This document shows positions 7,832 to 17,253 of a stretch of DNA of 64,000 nucleotides, piece by piece. The notes beneath the pieces are model-generated. The model searched no databases. It was not told where the DNA came from and was given only the letters and a program-made list of their open reading frames with translations. The number at the start of each line of letters is the position of its first letter. Positions within the stretch are counted from its first letter, which is position 1. The translations under genes and the position numbers were made by a program. Origin of the DNA: Gaetbulibacter_B jejuensis (GTDB lineage Bacteria; Bacteroidota; Bacteroidia; Flavobacteriales; Flavobacteriaceae); contig NZ_BAAAGF010000001.1 in the NCBI RefSeq assembly GCF_039524015.1, positions 372,001-436,000 on the forward strand. Reading direction: 5' to 3'.

Positions 7832-9802
7832 CTATTCTAGGTTGATACCAAAAGCTTTAAAAGCTAATAACTGTCCTGGGTTTTCAATAGATTTTAACTC
7901 TAAACTACCTTCAAGTTTTGTGTCGTTATCAATTAAGACTTCATAATCTACTGTAGGTTCATTGTCTTTTTCAGTAATATTAATTTTTAAAGTAGGCCAA
8001 CTTAAATCATTTTCAACCCATTCAATATTGCTGTCTTTAAGTTCCTCAACTATAGCCTCCTGTTCTGGTGTTAAACTTGTATTGACTATCTTTAAATTAA
8101 ACTTCATTTCAAGCTCCGAATAAGGCACTAACTGAGGAAAATTCATATAAAACGCTAACAAATGCTCATTCGCGAAGGCTATATTATCCTTTTCAAGATA
8201 GGCTTTACTTAATGCTTCATGTACTCTAGCTATCAGTAATTTTTCATTAGTAGCATTAAGATGCTCGTCTTTTAAAACGCCTTCAAGTTTTTCAATCGCT
8301 AAGTCATATTCTCCATCTTCTAAATGAAATTGTCCTATAAAATAGTTAAAGTATTTGTGCACGTTTTCACGCTCGTCTTCTTGTAATTTTTTCTCAAATA
8401 TATTGATGAAGTATTCAGGATTAAAATACTTTATAAGCTCCCAAATCTCATCAAAAAACAAATTGTTTTCCGAAGCAAATAAATTGTAATAGCCTATAAA
8501 TCGTTCAGGATCTGCAGATAATTCACTAGTTAACAACAAATGCGCATTTTCTTGTTTAAAGTGATGTTTTGAAATCTCGTACAGCGTTTTAGGTTTATAC
8601 CAATAGCCTTTGTCTCTAAACTTTAGCTCTTTTATAGATTTTTTATGGTATAAATATTTAAATAAAAGCGTGTTACGATTATACGACACTTCTCCCCAAG
8701 TACTGTTAACGTGTATTTCTTTAAAGTTTGCTGCTTTATCACGAAATTCTTTAGACTTTTTTAAATCTCCTGAGTAATAATAAGCTCTACTTAATGCAAT
8801 ATTATTCCACCCAAAACCAGGAGATGGACCAAGATATTTAATAGACCTATCAATAATTGTTTTTGCTGCCGATAAATCGTTTTTAAAAATCTTAACCGCA
8901 GATTGCATATAGTCAAACTCTTTTACGCTTTTCTCTTCGTAGTTATCGTTTTTACGTGCTTTTTCGTAGCTTTCTTCGGCCTCATCATACTTTGCTTGTA
9001 TAAACTGAAGATTACCATAGTTGTTATACGACAACCTATCATATCTTTCTAATTGTTTGCTGAAATATTCGGCAGAATCTGTCTTAAGTTGATGGGAGTA
9101 AATAATGTTTTTATAGTGATAGTAACTTAGCAACGCTCCATTTCCATAATCTGGCCAATAAGTATTTATAAACCATTGGTTGTTTTTGTCTCTGTCTTTA
9201 ATAGAATCGGCATATTTAGAGGCTAGTTGAAGATTTTCTTCAATTGTAGATTTTAAAAACGGATACTTTTCTGGACTGTACATCCTGTTACGCAAGTAAA
9301 TCCATGAAATATTGCTATACGGATTAATACCGAAATTGAATACAAAGTCGCGTTTTTGAAGTCGTTTAACCGCCTTAATCGCTTCACCAGGTTTATCTAT
9401 ATATTCATAACTTTTTGACAAGTAATAAATGAGAATAGCATACTTTCTTTGGTATTGATAACGGTCAATATATGTTCTAATATCGGTAGTTCGTCTTAGT
9501 TCTCTATAAAAATCTTTTTCAAGCAGCTCAACAGCTTTTACAAGCGACTTTATTGCCGACTCATATCCTCTTTTATCCGAAGCTCTGTCATACCTGTAAT
9601 TTGCTTCAAAAAAATGACCAACATAGTACGTACTATCTAACTGAATCATTTTTTGTGAAAGCTCATAGGCTTTACGACCACTATAACTTCCTCTAAACTC
9701 TCGTTCCAATCGGTCAATTTCAATGCGTTGCGCAAAGAGCGTCATTAACCCCAAAAAGAAGCATATAAAAGTTAAGCGTATTTTAGTGCTTGTACTATTC
9801 AC
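7832..9802 (-). CDS. Secreted TPR-like repeat protein, last gene of the MoxR operon
   Basis: A 656-residue protein with a signal peptide (about 1-25, ending FAQ) and a long series of helical repeats with TPR-like features, for example AEESYEKARKNDNYEE and EDGEYDLAIEKLEGVLKDE. It has a short beta-rich C-terminal part. The probable start is GTG at 9802, only 3 bp after the MoxR gene stop, so translation is likely coupled. Operon position (DUF58, transglutaminase, MoxR, this gene) suggests a periplasmic partner of that system; the function itself is unknown. Confidence 0.75.
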   Translation of the reverse strand: MNSTSTKIRLTFICFFLGLMTLFAQRIEIDRLEREFRGSYSGRKAYELSQKMIQLDSTYYVGHFFEANYRYDRASDKRGYESAIKSLVKAVELLEKDFYRELRRTTDIRTYIDRYQYQRKYAILIYYLSKSYEYIDKPGEAIKAVKRLQKRDFVFNFGINPYSNISWIYLRNRMYSPEKYPFLKSTIEENLQLASKYADSIKDRDKNNQWFINTYWPDYGNGALLSYYHYKNIIYSHQLKTDSAEYFSKQLERYDRLSYNNYGNLQFIQAKYDEAEESYEKARKNDNYEEKSVKEFDYMQSAVKIFKNDLSAAKTIIDRSIKYLGPSPGFGWNNIALSRAYYYSGDLKKSKEFRDKAANFKEIHVNSTWGEVSYNRNTLLFKYLYHKKSIKELKFRDKGYWYKPKTLYEISKHHFKQENAHLLLTSELSADPERFIGYYNLFASENNLFFDEIWELIKYFNPEYFINIFEKKLQEDERENVHKYFNYFIGQFHLEDGEYDLAIEKLEGVLKDEHLNATNEKLLIARVHEALSKAYLEKDNIAFANEHLLAFYMNFPQLVPYSELEMKFNLKIVNTSLTPEQEAIVEELKDSNIEWVENDLSWPTLKINITEKDNEPTVDYEVLIDNDTKLEGSLELKSIENPGQLLAFKAFGINLE

Positions 9803-9805
9803 AAA

Positions 9806-10816
9806 TTACTTTTTTAAATTAAGTCTTGACAAACGCGAAATTTCAGTTTTTACTATACTGTCAATAGCGCTACCTTCAGCACTAAGGTTTTTAAATAATA
9901 ATCTATGCTGAAGTACTGGTTTTACCAAAGCTGCCAAATCATCTTCAATTACATAGTTTCGTTTATGAATTACAGCATAAGCTCTTAAACATTTTAAAAG
10001 AATAATTCCAGATCTAACTGATGCACCTAAAATAATTCCTGAATGTTCTCTCGTACCTCTAACAATGTTATTTATACTCTTAATAATTTCGTCGTCAACA
10101 TGAACTTCTTCTGCTTTACTACGAAGTGCTAAAATATCTTTCATATTCAACACTGCTTCAACAGTATCTTGCGATCGCTGTATTTCTAATTGTTTTTTAT
10201 AGATTTCTAACTCTATGTCTTCACTTACATACCCAAAACTAATCTTCATAAAAAAACGGTCCAATTGCGCATTTGGCAAAGGATACGTTCCTTCCATTTC
10301 AATTGGGTTTTGTGTAGCTATTACAAAAAACAAGTCTTCGAGCTTATAAGTTTGATCTCCAATAGAAATTTGATTTTCTGCCATACATTCTAATAAAGCC
10401 GACTGTACTTTTGGTGATGCTCGGTTAATTTCGTCTGCTAATAAAATATTACAGAATAAAGGTCCTTTCTTGAAAATGAAGTCTTTGTTGCTTTCATCGT
10501 ATAAATGCGACCCAATCAAGTCCATTGGTAACAAATCTGGAGTAAACTGAATACGTTTAAAATCGGAATGTGCTTGCTCACCAGACAACGAATGTGCTAA
10601 GGTTTTTGCCATAACCGTTTTACCAGAACCTGGATTATCTTCTAACAAAATATGCCCTTTAGCAATAAGACAAGTGATAATTTGAATAATCTGCTCTCTA
10701 TGTCCTTTTACAACCTTTCCAATGTTTTCAATTAATACATCTATATTTTTTTCTGAAGTATCTTCAGCAATGGTTTGCGTGTGGTTTGGGCTTGTATGTT
10801 CTAGGTCTTGACTCAT
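9806..10816 (-). CDS. MoxR-family AAA+ ATPase
   Basis: A cytoplasmic AAA+ chaperone of the MoxR class, 336 residues. Walker A is EDNPGSGKT (59-67), Walker B is ILLADEIN (D128, E129), followed by RASPKVQSALLECM and the sensor region IATQNPIEMEGTYPLPNAQL, all diagnostic. The C-terminal lid domain carries the SVRSG motif. MoxR proteins help assemble or activate proteins encoded beside them, usually with a DUF58 partner as here. It is 9 bp downstream of the transglutaminase gene and 3 bp upstream of the TPR-like gene. Confidence 0.95.
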   Translation of the reverse strand: MSQDLEHTSPNHTQTIAEDTSEKNIDVLIENIGKVVKGHREQIIQIITCLIAKGHILLEDNPGSGKTVMAKTLAHSLSGEQAHSDFKRIQFTPDLLPMDLIGSHLYDESNKDFIFKKGPLFCNILLADEINRASPKVQSALLECMAENQISIGDQTYKLEDLFFVIATQNPIEMEGTYPLPNAQLDRFFMKISFGYVSEDIELEIYKKQLEIQRSQDTVEAVLNMKDILALRSKAEEVHVDDEIIKSINNIVRGTREHSGIILGASVRSGIILLKCLRAYAVIHKRNYVIEDDLAALVKPVLQHRLLFKNLSAEGSAIDSIVKTEISRLSRLNLKK

Positions 10817-10825
10817 AATAATACA

Positions 10826-13486
10826 CTATTTTTTTAGATTAAGATTCAGCATGTAGTGAATCCATTTGTTTGGTTTAATAAAATTGAAAAAGCGCTGCGA
10901 CTTACTATACTTTGAAAACACTTTTTGATTAAAATCAGAATGAAACTCTTTAATTAAATCAACCTCAGCATTAGTAAGTTGGTCTTCGCTATATTTTAAT
11001 TTTTGATAGGTTTTAACAAAAGCCTCAAAGTGAGTTCCAAACTTAGGGTCAACGACATCTCGTGCATAAACCATAGGTGTTTGGTGGTCTCTTGGAATAC
11101 CCATTTGATTAAGTATAAAGTGGGCGTTTTTATAATTGGCTTCAGATAGTTTTGTAATAGAACTGTGGTTTTTAGCTTTTTTAGACAACCACAAGTAATA
11201 ACATATTGGCAGCAACATTAACACCAATAATATTAACAGAATTGCAGCAAGCACATAAATTGACCAATCTGTTATGGTTTTCATTGCACTATCTTCCTCT
11301 TCTTTAGTAGCGTCGTCTAGCTTTTCCTCTTCAATTTTAGGAACATGAACTTCCATAATTGTAATTGGGTCTGGAAAAAGTTTCATGTAATTTTCAATAG
11401 TCTCGCTATTGTATTTTTTCCGAATTCGTCCTAATTTATAATCAAAAGACACCATTACAGCTGTGTCACCAAGTTTTACATTTTTTAAAGCAATTGGTTG
11501 TTCGCCAGCAAACACTTTGGCTTGGTTAACATCAAACGACATGTCTAAAAGATTGGTACTGTCTAGAGCAATACCATTATCGTTGATAATCATTTTATCA
11601 ACACGAACTTGCATTGTTTTGCTTAGGGTATCTACTTCGGTAATTACACCTTTACCTACATAAGTTTCTTTTGTTGGAGGCGTTGGAGGTGTACCATCAG
11701 GTTGTGGCGATTGTTCAGCATCTGTATTACTTACTGTCATGTCAAAATCTAGCCAACCGTATTCTGGTATGTAAACTTGCGTCCAAGCATGACCTTGATC
11801 TCCATAAAACCAATACCAACCTGGAGTTTTATGACTTCTATCAACCGTCATAAATCCAACAGCTACACGTGTTGGTATTCCTAAAGATCGTAACATAAAC
11901 AATGATGACGTTGCAAAATAAGTACAATAACCTCTATGTGTGTTGAACATAAATTCATCTAACATACTTGCGTTAGGAATGTTTGGGTCTGTTGGTTTTC
12001 CTGGTGTTAAAGTGTAGACATATAAAGGATCTCCTTTTTCATCTTTTGATAAGAAATAGTTACGAATGCTTAATATTTTATCAATAGTTGTATTGTCTCC
12101 TTTGGTAAGACTATCTGCCAAATGACCTATTTTATTATAGAGCTCACCTTCAGGAACTTCGGTATAATAGTCCATAAACCGTTCGTTTTCGCCTTCATAA
12201 CTTTTAGCGCGTCTTAAGGTGCGATAACGATTTTCTTGATAATTAATAATCGATTCGTCTTGGGTATTGTAAACAAAATAAGCGCTGTTAAGTTCTGATA
12301 CTTCTGAAAACACATTGTAAGCAAATTTATAGTCTTTTTTAAATTCTTCTTCAATTGAAATTGGTTGACATGCATAAGCTGTACTTGGAGCCACAAAAAC
12401 CTCAGGACTAAGACCAGCAATATAAATGGTGCTTTTTACCTCTTTGGTAGCGCGTTCCATTTTGTCATAAACCAATACAGAGTCGTTTACTTGAGTGAAA
12501 TATTGAGGAATTTTTGTTGGGTTTGGTAAAAATAAATCGCGAACAATACTGTCTGGATCAACTTCAAATTGCTCTAAAGTTGGATTGTACTGATTTAAAT
12601 GATACAGCGTAATGTACTGCGGATTTGGTGTTGTAGGGTTGATAAAGTTATCAATATTAGCACAAAACAATAGTTCTTCTGAAACGTTTAATCGATCTCT
12701 AAGTCCTAAATAATCATCTAAATTAAACTTAGCACCAGAACTACTATCATCATCTTTGGAGTCTTTGTCTTTGTCCTTATTTTCGCCATCAGAATCTTCT
12801 TCATCGCTTTCATCACTTTGACCTTGTGTAATCTCGTTTTGAATATGGTCAATCTTTGAGTCTAATAACTGTATTGTTGACCAAAACAAAAACAACGCTA
12901 TTAACGAAAACAACAAAATTCTTCCAACCACCATAACGTAATTGGTTTTTTCTTGCTTTTGAATAGTTTTAAGCAATTCTTTTACAAACAGTACGTAAAA
13001 CAAGTAGAGTACAGTTGGTGCAACAAGCCATATCATTTCGTTTACGTTAGACATTTCCATATCTGAAATGAGAATTACTGACAGTGTTGTTAATAGTATT
13101 GAAAACACTATTAAATAATACCTCCATCGTGATATTGCAAAGCCCGAAAACCATCCAAACACAAAAATGCTAGTGTTTATTTTAAACCGATTTGCCACAT
13201 AATAGGCATCAAACTCATTAAAGGACGATGCACTAATAGAGCTGTAAAGAATATTAATAATGAGCAGTAGTAAACCAAAAATAATTAGAAATCGAATTTT
13301 GGTTTTATGCAATAAATATGCTGTGATAATTCCTGCTGAAAAAACACCAATTAATACATGCTTGTTGACAAAAAGCAATGAGTAATACTCTGACAGAAAA
13401 TCGAGCAACGGATACATTATAAGTATCGTAGGAAGGATTAAAAACAGTAACCCAAGTGTAAGTTCTTTGTAGTCTATTTTTCTCAT
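10826..13486 (-). CDS. Membrane-anchored transglutaminase-like protein
   Basis: An 886-residue protein with about six N-terminal transmembrane helices (to about residue 212), an acidic low-complexity stretch after them (about 220-250), a large extracytoplasmic transglutaminase-like domain, one helix near residue 735-760 and a cytoplasmic tail. The papain-like catalytic triad is visible: C521 in THRGYCTYFATSS, H566 in GHAWTQVY and D580 in WLDFDMT. The ATG at 13486 overlaps the DUF58 stop by 4 bp, so they are coupled. DUF58, transglutaminase and MoxR together form a conserved bacterial cluster of unclear function, thought to act in protein or envelope processing. Confidence 0.92.
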   Translation of the reverse strand: MRKIDYKELTLGLLFLILPTILIMYPLLDFLSEYYSLLFVNKHVLIGVFSAGIITAYLLHKTKIRFLIIFGLLLLIINILYSSISASSFNEFDAYYVANRFKINTSIFVFGWFSGFAISRWRYYLIVFSILLTTLSVILISDMEMSNVNEMIWLVAPTVLYLFYVLFVKELLKTIQKQEKTNYVMVVGRILLFSLIALFLFWSTIQLLDSKIDHIQNEITQGQSDESDEEDSDGENKDKDKDSKDDDSSSGAKFNLDDYLGLRDRLNVSEELLFCANIDNFINPTTPNPQYITLYHLNQYNPTLEQFEVDPDSIVRDLFLPNPTKIPQYFTQVNDSVLVYDKMERATKEVKSTIYIAGLSPEVFVAPSTAYACQPISIEEEFKKDYKFAYNVFSEVSELNSAYFVYNTQDESIINYQENRYRTLRRAKSYEGENERFMDYYTEVPEGELYNKIGHLADSLTKGDNTTIDKILSIRNYFLSKDEKGDPLYVYTLTPGKPTDPNIPNASMLDEFMFNTHRGYCTYFATSSLFMLRSLGIPTRVAVGFMTVDRSHKTPGWYWFYGDQGHAWTQVYIPEYGWLDFDMTVSNTDAEQSPQPDGTPPTPPTKETYVGKGVITEVDTLSKTMQVRVDKMIINDNGIALDSTNLLDMSFDVNQAKVFAGEQPIALKNVKLGDTAVMVSFDYKLGRIRKKYNSETIENYMKLFPDPITIMEVHVPKIEEEKLDDATKEEEDSAMKTITDWSIYVLAAILLILLVLMLLPICYYLWLSKKAKNHSSITKLSEANYKNAHFILNQMGIPRDHQTPMVYARDVVDPKFGTHFEAFVKTYQKLKYSEDQLTNAEVDLIKEFHSDFNQKVFSKYSKSQRFFNFIKPNKWIHYMLNLNLKK

Positions 13487-14820
13487 ATAATCTGTCCTGT
13501 AAAATTAGAGTTAGACACTAATTTTTCTATACTTTCTTCGTTCTTTTTTAGTTTTTTTCGTGTTGCCGAAAATATCCAAGCTAGCTTGTTAAGTTCGCTT
13601 TTTTGATCTTGTCTTAAAAATAGGTTTTTGAAATTAAACACGTTTTGATGGTCTAAATGTCGCGATGCTTTTACAATAATAATGTTTGAAGTTCCTTTTT
13701 CAATTAAGGTAGTAAGCTCTTCTAAGCTAATTAAGGTCGACACACATATTATAGATTCTCCAGAGGCTTTCAGTTCGTTTACCGAAAAGTTGTTTTGCCA
13801 ACTTGCCGAACTTAGCTGAAAACCAACACGATCATTCTCGTTTACCGATATAAATTCGTTTACAGCTTGGTCAATATTGAATTCTACTTTTCTGTCTTTT
13901 TTCTTAATGTTTAAGCAAATGTTGTACACAATATCTTTGTAATAATTAAGCATACTAACCGCATATACCGAAGTAAGATCTTTAGACAAAACGTTATAAA
14001 AACTTGTGTAAAATTTTATGTGCGAAGCATAAGGGTTTATAACCTCAGGCGTTCTAATGACAAGCTCTCTGTTTTTAGCAAAAATTTTCCAGACAATTCG
14101 GCGAACATCATCTCCAACTTCAAAATCTTTATAGTTGAGATAATCACCTTGTATTTTACGAGACGTCTTTATTTTTTCTTTTTCTTCTTTGGTTTTTGAA
14201 GGGTTAATATCATCAACGGAAAGTTCAATTTCAGAAGAATGAAGGTAAAATGCGTTTTTTGATTTTTTATACGTTGTAAAACGGAAAAACTGCAAATAGT
14301 CAATAAAACTAATAACAAACCCTTTAACGTGATATTGCTTTCTGTCTGGTAACCAAATTAAAGTTGAACCTTCTTTTGGCAATAGTTTTTCAAACCCTTG
14401 AGAAAATTTATTGATGACTACAGTGTCAGAGAGTTTTCCATTTTCAAATTCTATCTTTATTTTGATGTAACCCAATAACGGAAGTATGGCTTTCGGTAAA
14501 GAAATTAAAACAGGTACTTGTCCTGCAACTCCTTTTATGTTACCATCTAATCCTATATCAATTTTAGGATTAATGGTTTTCTTATTGATGACAAAATACA
14601 GGTAGCAAACCAACGTGTATAAAAAACCTATACCAATTAAAATCAATATAAACGTTCCAATTACCCACGCAAACAGCTTAAGATATAAAGCAATGTTAGT
14701 GTTTTCAGTGAAGAACTCCATTTTAACAAAATAGATTGCTGTTATTAGTACTAAAGCAAAAATTATTGCATTTCTTTTAAAAGGTAGGTAACTAATAATT
14801 CTATTAAGGCTAAAATTCAA
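13483..14820 (-). CDS. DUF58 domain protein, partner of the MoxR ATPase
   Basis: A 445-residue protein with two N-terminal membrane helices (about 15-32 and 43-75) and a DUF58 region with the signature YKDFEVGDDVRRIVWKIFAK followed by RELVIRTPE. The family resembles von Willebrand factor A-like proteins and is nearly always next to a MoxR ATPase. The annotated start is a TTG at 14820; I saw no in-frame ATG just upstream, so the exact start is uncertain. It is the first gene of the four-gene operon and its 3' end overlaps the transglutaminase start by 4 bp. Confidence 0.9.
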   Translation of the reverse strand: MNFSLNRIISYLPFKRNAIIFALVLITAIYFVKMEFFTENTNIALYLKLFAWVIGTFILILIGIGFLYTLVCYLYFVINKKTINPKIDIGLDGNIKGVAGQVPVLISLPKAILPLLGYIKIKIEFENGKLSDTVVINKFSQGFEKLLPKEGSTLIWLPDRKQYHVKGFVISFIDYLQFFRFTTYKKSKNAFYLHSSEIELSVDDINPSKTKEEKEKIKTSRKIQGDYLNYKDFEVGDDVRRIVWKIFAKNRELVIRTPEVINPYASHIKFYTSFYNVLSKDLTSVYAVSMLNYYKDIVYNICLNIKKKDRKVEFNIDQAVNEFISVNENDRVGFQLSSASWQNNFSVNELKASGESIICVSTLISLEELTTLIEKGTSNIIIVKASRHLDHQNVFNFKNLFLRQDQKSELNKLAWIFSATRKKLKKNEESIEKLVSNSNFTGQII

Positions 14821-14963
14821 AGTGAAATTTGTTTGAAATGGACATTTGGTTTACAAAGGCTCAATCTACAAAAAATAGGTAAGTATCTAGCAACTAAAAA
14901 TATATTTTAATTTAAGTGTTATTTAGTATAAACAACTTATGTATTATGATAATTGTTAAAAGC

Positions 14964-14996
14964 AAAAAAACCGCTTCAATAATTTGAAACGGTTTG
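14964..14996 (-). terminator. Intrinsic terminator after the CAU tRNA
   Basis: Arms AAACCG.TTC and GAA.CGGTTT with one mismatch and an 8-nt loop; on the minus strand it is followed by a run of 7 T. It lies just after the tRNA gene and upstream of the DUF58 operon. Confidence 0.8.
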
Positions 14997-15001
14997 TTTT
15001 G

Positions 15002-15075
15002 TGGTCCCACCTGGGCTCGAACCAGGGACTTTCTGATTATGAGTCAGATACTCTAACCAACTGAGTTATAGGACC
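15002..15075 (-). tRNA. tRNA with CAU anticodon, probably tRNA-Ile2
   Basis: The minus strand folds as a complete cloverleaf of 74 nt: acceptor GGTCCTA with TGGGACC (one U-G pair), anticodon stem TCTGA/TCAGA around loop CTCATAA (anticodon CAU), T-arm CCTGG-TTCGAGC-CCAGG and discriminator A73. CCA is not encoded. A CAU anticodon can be Met or lysidine-modified Ile2. The C4-G69 and C5-G68 acceptor pairs are the ones that TilS uses to recognise Ile2 in E. coli, so Ile2 is favoured; this is inference. Confidence 0.93.
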
Positions 15076-15157
15076 CATTAGCTTAACGCTAATTATTAAC
15101 CTCTTCTAAAAAAGAGTGTGCAATATTACTACTTATTTTAATACTCTACAAGAATTT

Positions 15158-15562
15158 TTAATCCTTTATGTCTTGGCACAACTCAATTAAAACACCATTT
15201 GTAGATTTAGGATGCAAAAACGCAACCCATTTATTGTCGGCTCCTCGTTTAGGTTCTTCGTTTAAAACGATAAAGCCTTCTGTCTTTAAGCGTTCAATTT
15301 CTGACTTTATATCGTCTACCGCAAAAGCTATATGATGAATTCCCTCTCCTTTTTTCTCTATAAATTTTGCAATAGGACTATCGCTGTTGGTCGCTTCAAG
15401 CAACTCTATTTTATTAGGTCCTGATTTAAAAAATGAGGTTCTTACGCCTTCGCTTAAAACCTCTTCTATTTTATAATGTGCTTCTCCAAACAAGCTTGAA
15501 AACAGTTTGTTGGACTCGTCAAGGTTTTTTACTGCAATACCAATATGCTCTATTTTGTTCAT
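15158..15562 (-). CDS. mce: Methylmalonyl-CoA epimerase (VOC family)
   Basis: Interconverts (R)- and (S)-methylmalonyl-CoA in propionate metabolism. The 134-residue vicinal-oxygen-chelate protein has two beta-alpha-beta-beta-beta modules. It shows metal-ligand motifs MNKIEHIGIAVKNL at the N-terminus, EGIHHIAFAVDDI in the middle and GVLIELCQ at the C-terminus, the typical H-H-E pattern. The size is right for the family. Methylmalonyl-CoA mutase genes are not in the window. It is divergent from rbfA with an 82-bp gap. Confidence 0.88.
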   Translation of the reverse strand: MNKIEHIGIAVKNLDESNKLFSSLFGEAHYKIEEVLSEGVRTSFFKSGPNKIELLEATNSDSPIAKFIEKKGEGIHHIAFAVDDIKSEIERLKTEGFIVLNEEPKRGADNKWVAFLHPKSTNGVLIELCQDIKD

Positions 15563-15632
15563 TTTTAAGGTGTTTTGTGCCTAAGGCATAAATTTTGTGT
15601 ATTCAAAAATAAAATAATCCTTAAATATCAAC

Positions 15633-15640
15633 TATTTTTG
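15633..15640 (+). promoter_or_regulatory. Candidate -7 promoter element immediately before rbfA
   Basis: TATTTTTG matches TAnnTTTG and ends only 4 nt before the rbfA ATG. If used, the transcript would start at or next to the start codon. No -33 TTG was found at 17-23 nt. Confidence 0.5.
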
Positions 15641-15644
15641 CATC

Positions 15645-16037
15645 ATGGAAAGCAACAGACAAAAAAAGATAAGTGGCGTTTTACAAGAAGATTTAGTAGA
15701 TGTGCTTCAAGGTGCAGCAACTAAAGGTGGTCTTAGAGGTGTTATCATTTCAGTAACCAAAGTTTCGGTTACTGTAGATTTATCTATTGCAAAAGTTTAC
15801 TTAAGCATTTTTCCTAATGATAAAGGCGAGGAACTTTTAAAAGGAATTCGCTCAAACACACCATTAATTAGGCACGAACTAGCACAACGTACCAAAAATC
15901 AATTACGAAGAATGCCTAGTTTAGAATTTTTTATTGATGACTCTTTGGAATATATTGACCAAATTGAAAAGTCTCTTAAAGGAAAAGAAAACCCTATTAG
16001 CAACCCTGATCTTCTTAATAAAAGAAAAAAGTCATAA
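15645..16037 (+). CDS. rbfA: 30S ribosome-binding factor A
   Basis: Binds the 30S subunit and helps 16S rRNA 5'-end maturation and cold adaptation. The 130-residue protein has the family N-terminus RQKKISGVLQEDLVDVLQ and the KH-like fold core KVSVTVDLSIAKVYLSIFP. The ATG at 15645 agrees with the conserved N-terminus. Its stop codon directly abuts the TTG start of the following permease gene, so the two are probably co-transcribed and coupled. Confidence 0.94.
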   Translation: MESNRQKKISGVLQEDLVDVLQGAATKGGLRGVIISVTKVSVTVDLSIAKVYLSIFPNDKGEELLKGIRSNTPLIRHELAQRTKNQLRRMPSLEFFIDDSLEYIDQIEKSLKGKENPISNPDLLNKRKKS

Positions 16038-17240
16038 TTGAATGTTTCTTTATATATAGCTAAACGTTATCTGTTTTCTAAAAGCAGTAACAACGCTATA
16101 AATATTATGACTGTTATTGCGGCTTCAGGTATTGTTATAGCCTCAGCTGCATTGTTTATTGTGCTTTCTGGTTTTGCGGGTTTAAAAAACTTTAGCCTTG
16201 AATTTTCTTCGTTTGTCGATCCTGATTTAAAATTGACTCCTGTTGAAGGAAAATCGTTTGTGTTTTCTGAAAAAGATTCGTTAGCACTTGCTGATATTTC
16301 AGATATTAAATACTACTCAAAGACCATTGAAGAACGCGTTATTCTGGAATTTGACGGAAAACAAAAACTCGCAAATATAAAAGGTGTTGATGCTAATTAC
16401 ACGCGTGTAACGTTTATTGATACTATGGTTGTAAGTGGTTCTTGGTTAACCGATAGTAACCAAATTGTTTCTGGTTGGGGAATTTCAAATACATTGTCTT
16501 TTGGTGTTTTAGATTATGGTAAAAGTCTTACTATTTATGTTCCTAAACCAGGTAAAGGACAAATAAGCTCAGTAAGAGGTGCGTTTAACTCTATAAATGC
16601 TGTAAACACAGGCGTGTTTCACATTAACGAAGATTTAGACAATGAGTATGTGTATTCCAATTTAAACACTGCTAAATACCTTATGAATTATAACGATAAT
16701 CAAATTAGTAGTATTGAGCTTAAACTTACTGAAAATGCTAATGAAGCTACTGTTAGAGACGCTTTAACTGCTGCTTTTGGAAATCGTTTTCAAATTAAAA
16801 ACCGAAATGAGCTTAACGATTCTCTCAACAAAATGCTCAATACCGAAAATATGGCTGTGTACCTTATTTTTACTTTAGTAATCATTATAGCCTTATTTAA
16901 CGTTATTGGTGCATTAATCATGATGATTTTAGACAAAAAAGAATCGTTAAATACTTTATTTAACCTTGGGGTTGATGTATCGCAAATTAAAAATGTGTTC
17001 TTTCTTCAAGGTAGCTTAATGACTGTTTTAGGAGGTATTCTTGGTTTAGTTATTGGCTTTTTAATTGTGCTGTTTCAATATCTTTTTGAACTTGTCATGC
17101 TAACTCCGTCGTTACCTTATCCTGTCGCTATAAAACCTATCAATTTTGTAATAGTGCTAGTTACTATAACTGTTTTAGGAATATTGGCTTCAAAACTTGC
17201 GTCTAGCAGAATAAATAAAGCGCTGGTAAATAATTTTTAA
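16038..17240 (+). CDS. ABC transporter permease, FtsX/LolCE-like
   Basis: A 400-residue inner-membrane permease of the MacB/LolC/LolE type: an N-terminal cytoplasmic stretch YIAKRYLFSKSSNNAINIM, a first helix (about 24-45), a large periplasmic domain (about 50-270) and three C-terminal helices (FtsX domain, about 272-390). The family moves lipoproteins or other substrates out of the inner membrane with a separate ATPase, which is not encoded nearby. It starts with TTG directly after the rbfA stop; the only nearby ATG is out of frame. Confidence 0.87.
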   Translation: MNVSLYIAKRYLFSKSSNNAINIMTVIAASGIVIASAALFIVLSGFAGLKNFSLEFSSFVDPDLKLTPVEGKSFVFSEKDSLALADISDIKYYSKTIEERVILEFDGKQKLANIKGVDANYTRVTFIDTMVVSGSWLTDSNQIVSGWGISNTLSFGVLDYGKSLTIYVPKPGKGQISSVRGAFNSINAVNTGVFHINEDLDNEYVYSNLNTAKYLMNYNDNQISSIELKLTENANEATVRDALTAAFGNRFQIKNRNELNDSLNKMLNTENMAVYLIFTLVIIIALFNVIGALIMMILDKKESLNTLFNLGVDVSQIKNVFFLQGSLMTVLGGILGLVIGFLIVLFQYLFELVMLTPSLPYPVAIKPINFVIVLVTITVLGILASKLASSRINKALVNNF

Positions 17241-17253
17241 GAAGTTAAAAAAG

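Noticed and set aside
11866..11871. CACGTG core inside the transglutaminase gene as a fifth parS
   Set aside because: The flanks (CTA before, TTGG after) do not match the parS arms.
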